NCBI GenBank assembly: GCA_945947045.1
Contig: CAMEXG010000141.1
Coordinates: 1 to 5,302 of the forward strand
DNA from: an uncultured Spirochaetales bacterium
GTDB lineage: Bacteria; Spirochaetota; Spirochaetia; Sphaerochaetales; Sphaerochaetaceae
DNA length: 5,302 nucleotides
Direction of reading: 5' to 3'
Position numbers and translations under genes: made by a program. Shown here in pieces: positions 4,196-5,302 of this stretch. The notes under the pieces are model-generated. The model saw only the letters and a list, made by a program, of their open reading frames with translations. It ran no database searches and was not told where the DNA came from. The first letter of the stretch is position 1; each line of letters opens with the position of its first letter.

Positions 4196-5302
4196 ATGCA
4201 TAAATTCCAGAACAATATTAAACCACGACTCCATTTTACTCCGTTTCAGACCATAGTCTTCGGATTTATGGCTGCGATATTAATAGGAGCATTACTACTT
4301 TTTCTTCCTTTCTCAACGAAAAGTGGGGAAACTACTTCTTTCTTTGATGCTCTCTTTACTTCAACTTCCGCTGTCTGTGTAACAGGTCTTGTGGTCCATG
4401 ATACAGCGACTCATTGGTCTATGTTCGGACAGATTGTCATCTTGTTGCTTATTCAGATAGGTGGATTGGGAGTTGTTACCATGGCAGGTTTTCTAGCCAT
4501 TATCTCAGGAAGAAAAATAGGACTCTTTGCAAGGAATACAATGCAGGAGGCGCTCTCCGCCCATAAAATGGGGGGAGTGTTGAAATTGACTAATTTCATC
4601 CTCTTTTCATCTTTTTTGATTGAAGTATTGGGAGCATTATTTCTCTCTCCTGTATTTGTCAAGGATTTCGGACTATGGAAAGGAATTTGGTATTCTTTAT
4701 TCCACTCAATATCTGCATTCTGTAATGCAGGATTTGATCTTATGGGTGTAAGGGGAAAATTCTCTTCTCTTACTTCATATAGCTCCAATGTGCTGGTTAA
4801 TGTGACGATAGTAGTGCTGATAGTCGTGGGGGGGATAGGATTTCTCACTTGGGATGATATAAGGACCAATGGCATCCACATTAGAAAGTATAGAGTCCAG
4901 TCCAAGATTATCTTTACTGTCACCTTTGTTCTTATTCTTTTACCATTTCTATTTTTGTTCTTCCATGAGTTCTCAGATCTTCCAATGAAAGATAGGGTGC
5001 TGTCGTCGCTTTTCCAGAGCGTGACACCGAGGACTGCAGGTTTCAATACTGCCGACTACAGCGCTATGTCCGAGTCTGGAAAGGCTATGACAGTGTTGTT
5101 AATGCTTGTAGGAGGCTCACCTGGATCTACAGCCGGTGGTATGAAGACGACTACTCTTGCAGTTCTTGTGCTTTCAGCTTTTGCAGTATTTAGGAGAAAT
5201 GGAGACGCAGAGTGTTTCGGTAGAAGAGTAATGGATGAGGCTGTAAAAGCGGCAGGAGCCATATTGTTCTTATATCTATGCCTTTCATTTGTCGGGGCTT
5301 TG
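4196..5302 (+). CDS. ktrB: KtrB/TrkH-family potassium uptake membrane subunit (3' end outside window)
   Basis: The frame is open from ATG 4196 to the window edge, giving 369 residues; the stop 4193-4195 just upstream fixes this as the earliest start. The family forms the ion-conducting subunit of Ktr/Trk K+ (or Na+-coupled K+) uptake, four pore repeats per chain, normally gated by a cytoplasmic RCK partner (KtrA/TrkA). Visible pore signatures are TSTSAVCVTGL (55-65), HSISAFCNAGFD (170-181) and QSVTPRTAGFNT (274-285), followed by GGSPGSTAGGMKTTT (306-320), a hallmark of the family. The fourth pore repeat should lie beyond base 5302; KtrB proteins are usually about 450 residues. The N-terminus HFTPFQTIVFGF and length trend favour KtrB over TrkH. 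No ribosome site precedes the ATG, and the lysS terminator lies between, so how it is expressed is unclear. A ktrA gene may follow. Confidence 0.93.
   Translation, partial: MHKFQNNIKPRLHFTPFQTIVFGFMAAILIGALLLFLPFSTKSGETTSFFDALFTSTSAVCVTGLVVHDTATHWSMFGQIVILLLIQIGGLGVVTMAGFLAIISGRKIGLFARNTMQEALSAHKMGGVLKLTNFILFSSFLIEVLGALFLSPVFVKDFGLWKGIWYSLFHSISAFCNAGFDLMGVRGKFSSLTSYSSNVLVNVTIVVLIVVGGIGFLTWDDIRTNGIHIRKYRVQSKIIFTVTFVLILLPFLFLFFHEFSDLPMKDRVLSSLFQSVTPRTAGFNTADYSAMSESGKAMTVLLMLVGGSPGSTAGGMKTTTLAVLVLSAFAVFRRNGDAECFGRRVMDEAVKAAGAILFLYLCLSFVGAL

Noticed and set aside
4453..5046. Long minus-strand open frame (197 codons) opposite the transporter gene
   Set aside because: It lies wholly antisense to a recognisable KtrB/TrkH sequence with pore motifs, has low-complexity Pro/Ser/Thr-rich content and no recognisable domain.

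Overview
This looks like a bacterial chromosome segment of moderate-to-low GC, probably from the Spirochaetota. The strongest pointer is an intact class I lysyl-tRNA synthetase, an enzyme found mainly in archaea, spirochaetes and some alphaproteobacteria. A diderm lifestyle is supported by an exported protein with outer-membrane beta-barrel features. The phylum is an inference; no species can be named from the sequence.

Left part (1-722). A minus-strand tRNA with anticodon CAU sits at the edge. It is followed by the decayed remains of a VOC (glyoxalase-like) gene, in which an in-frame stop and a frameshift separate the first motif from the rest. The next 179 bases hold an AT-rich pair of interleaved inverted repeats, a candidate extended -10 promoter and a strong ribosome binding site for the next gene.

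Middle (723-2476). Two convergent genes for exported proteins end on each other: their stop codons overlap in the four bases CTAA. The plus-strand gene encodes a beta-barrel whose C-terminal third carries VRGF and FVDCG signatures like Omp85/BamA-type barrels, but with no room for POTRA domains. Its strong intrinsic terminator lies inside the 3' coding end of the opposing gene. That opposing gene encodes a small exported protein resembling an RlpA-type double-psi beta-barrel with a degenerate active site.

Divergent promoter region (2477-2564). The RlpA-like gene and lysS diverge from an 88-base gap. Neither has a convincing Shine-Dalgarno sequence, and each has a -10-like hexamer about 7 bases before its most plausible ATG, so both transcripts may be leaderless. 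The lysS promoter contains one dyad filling its spacer and a second covering the -10 and start codon.

Right part (2565-5302). lysS ends in a clear intrinsic terminator. A KtrB/TrkH potassium-transporter gene then starts and runs off the window edge. It is open in frame from its ATG to the last base. Translation and potassium uptake here look like ordinary housekeeping; the novelty is in the two exported proteins and in how the sites are packed.
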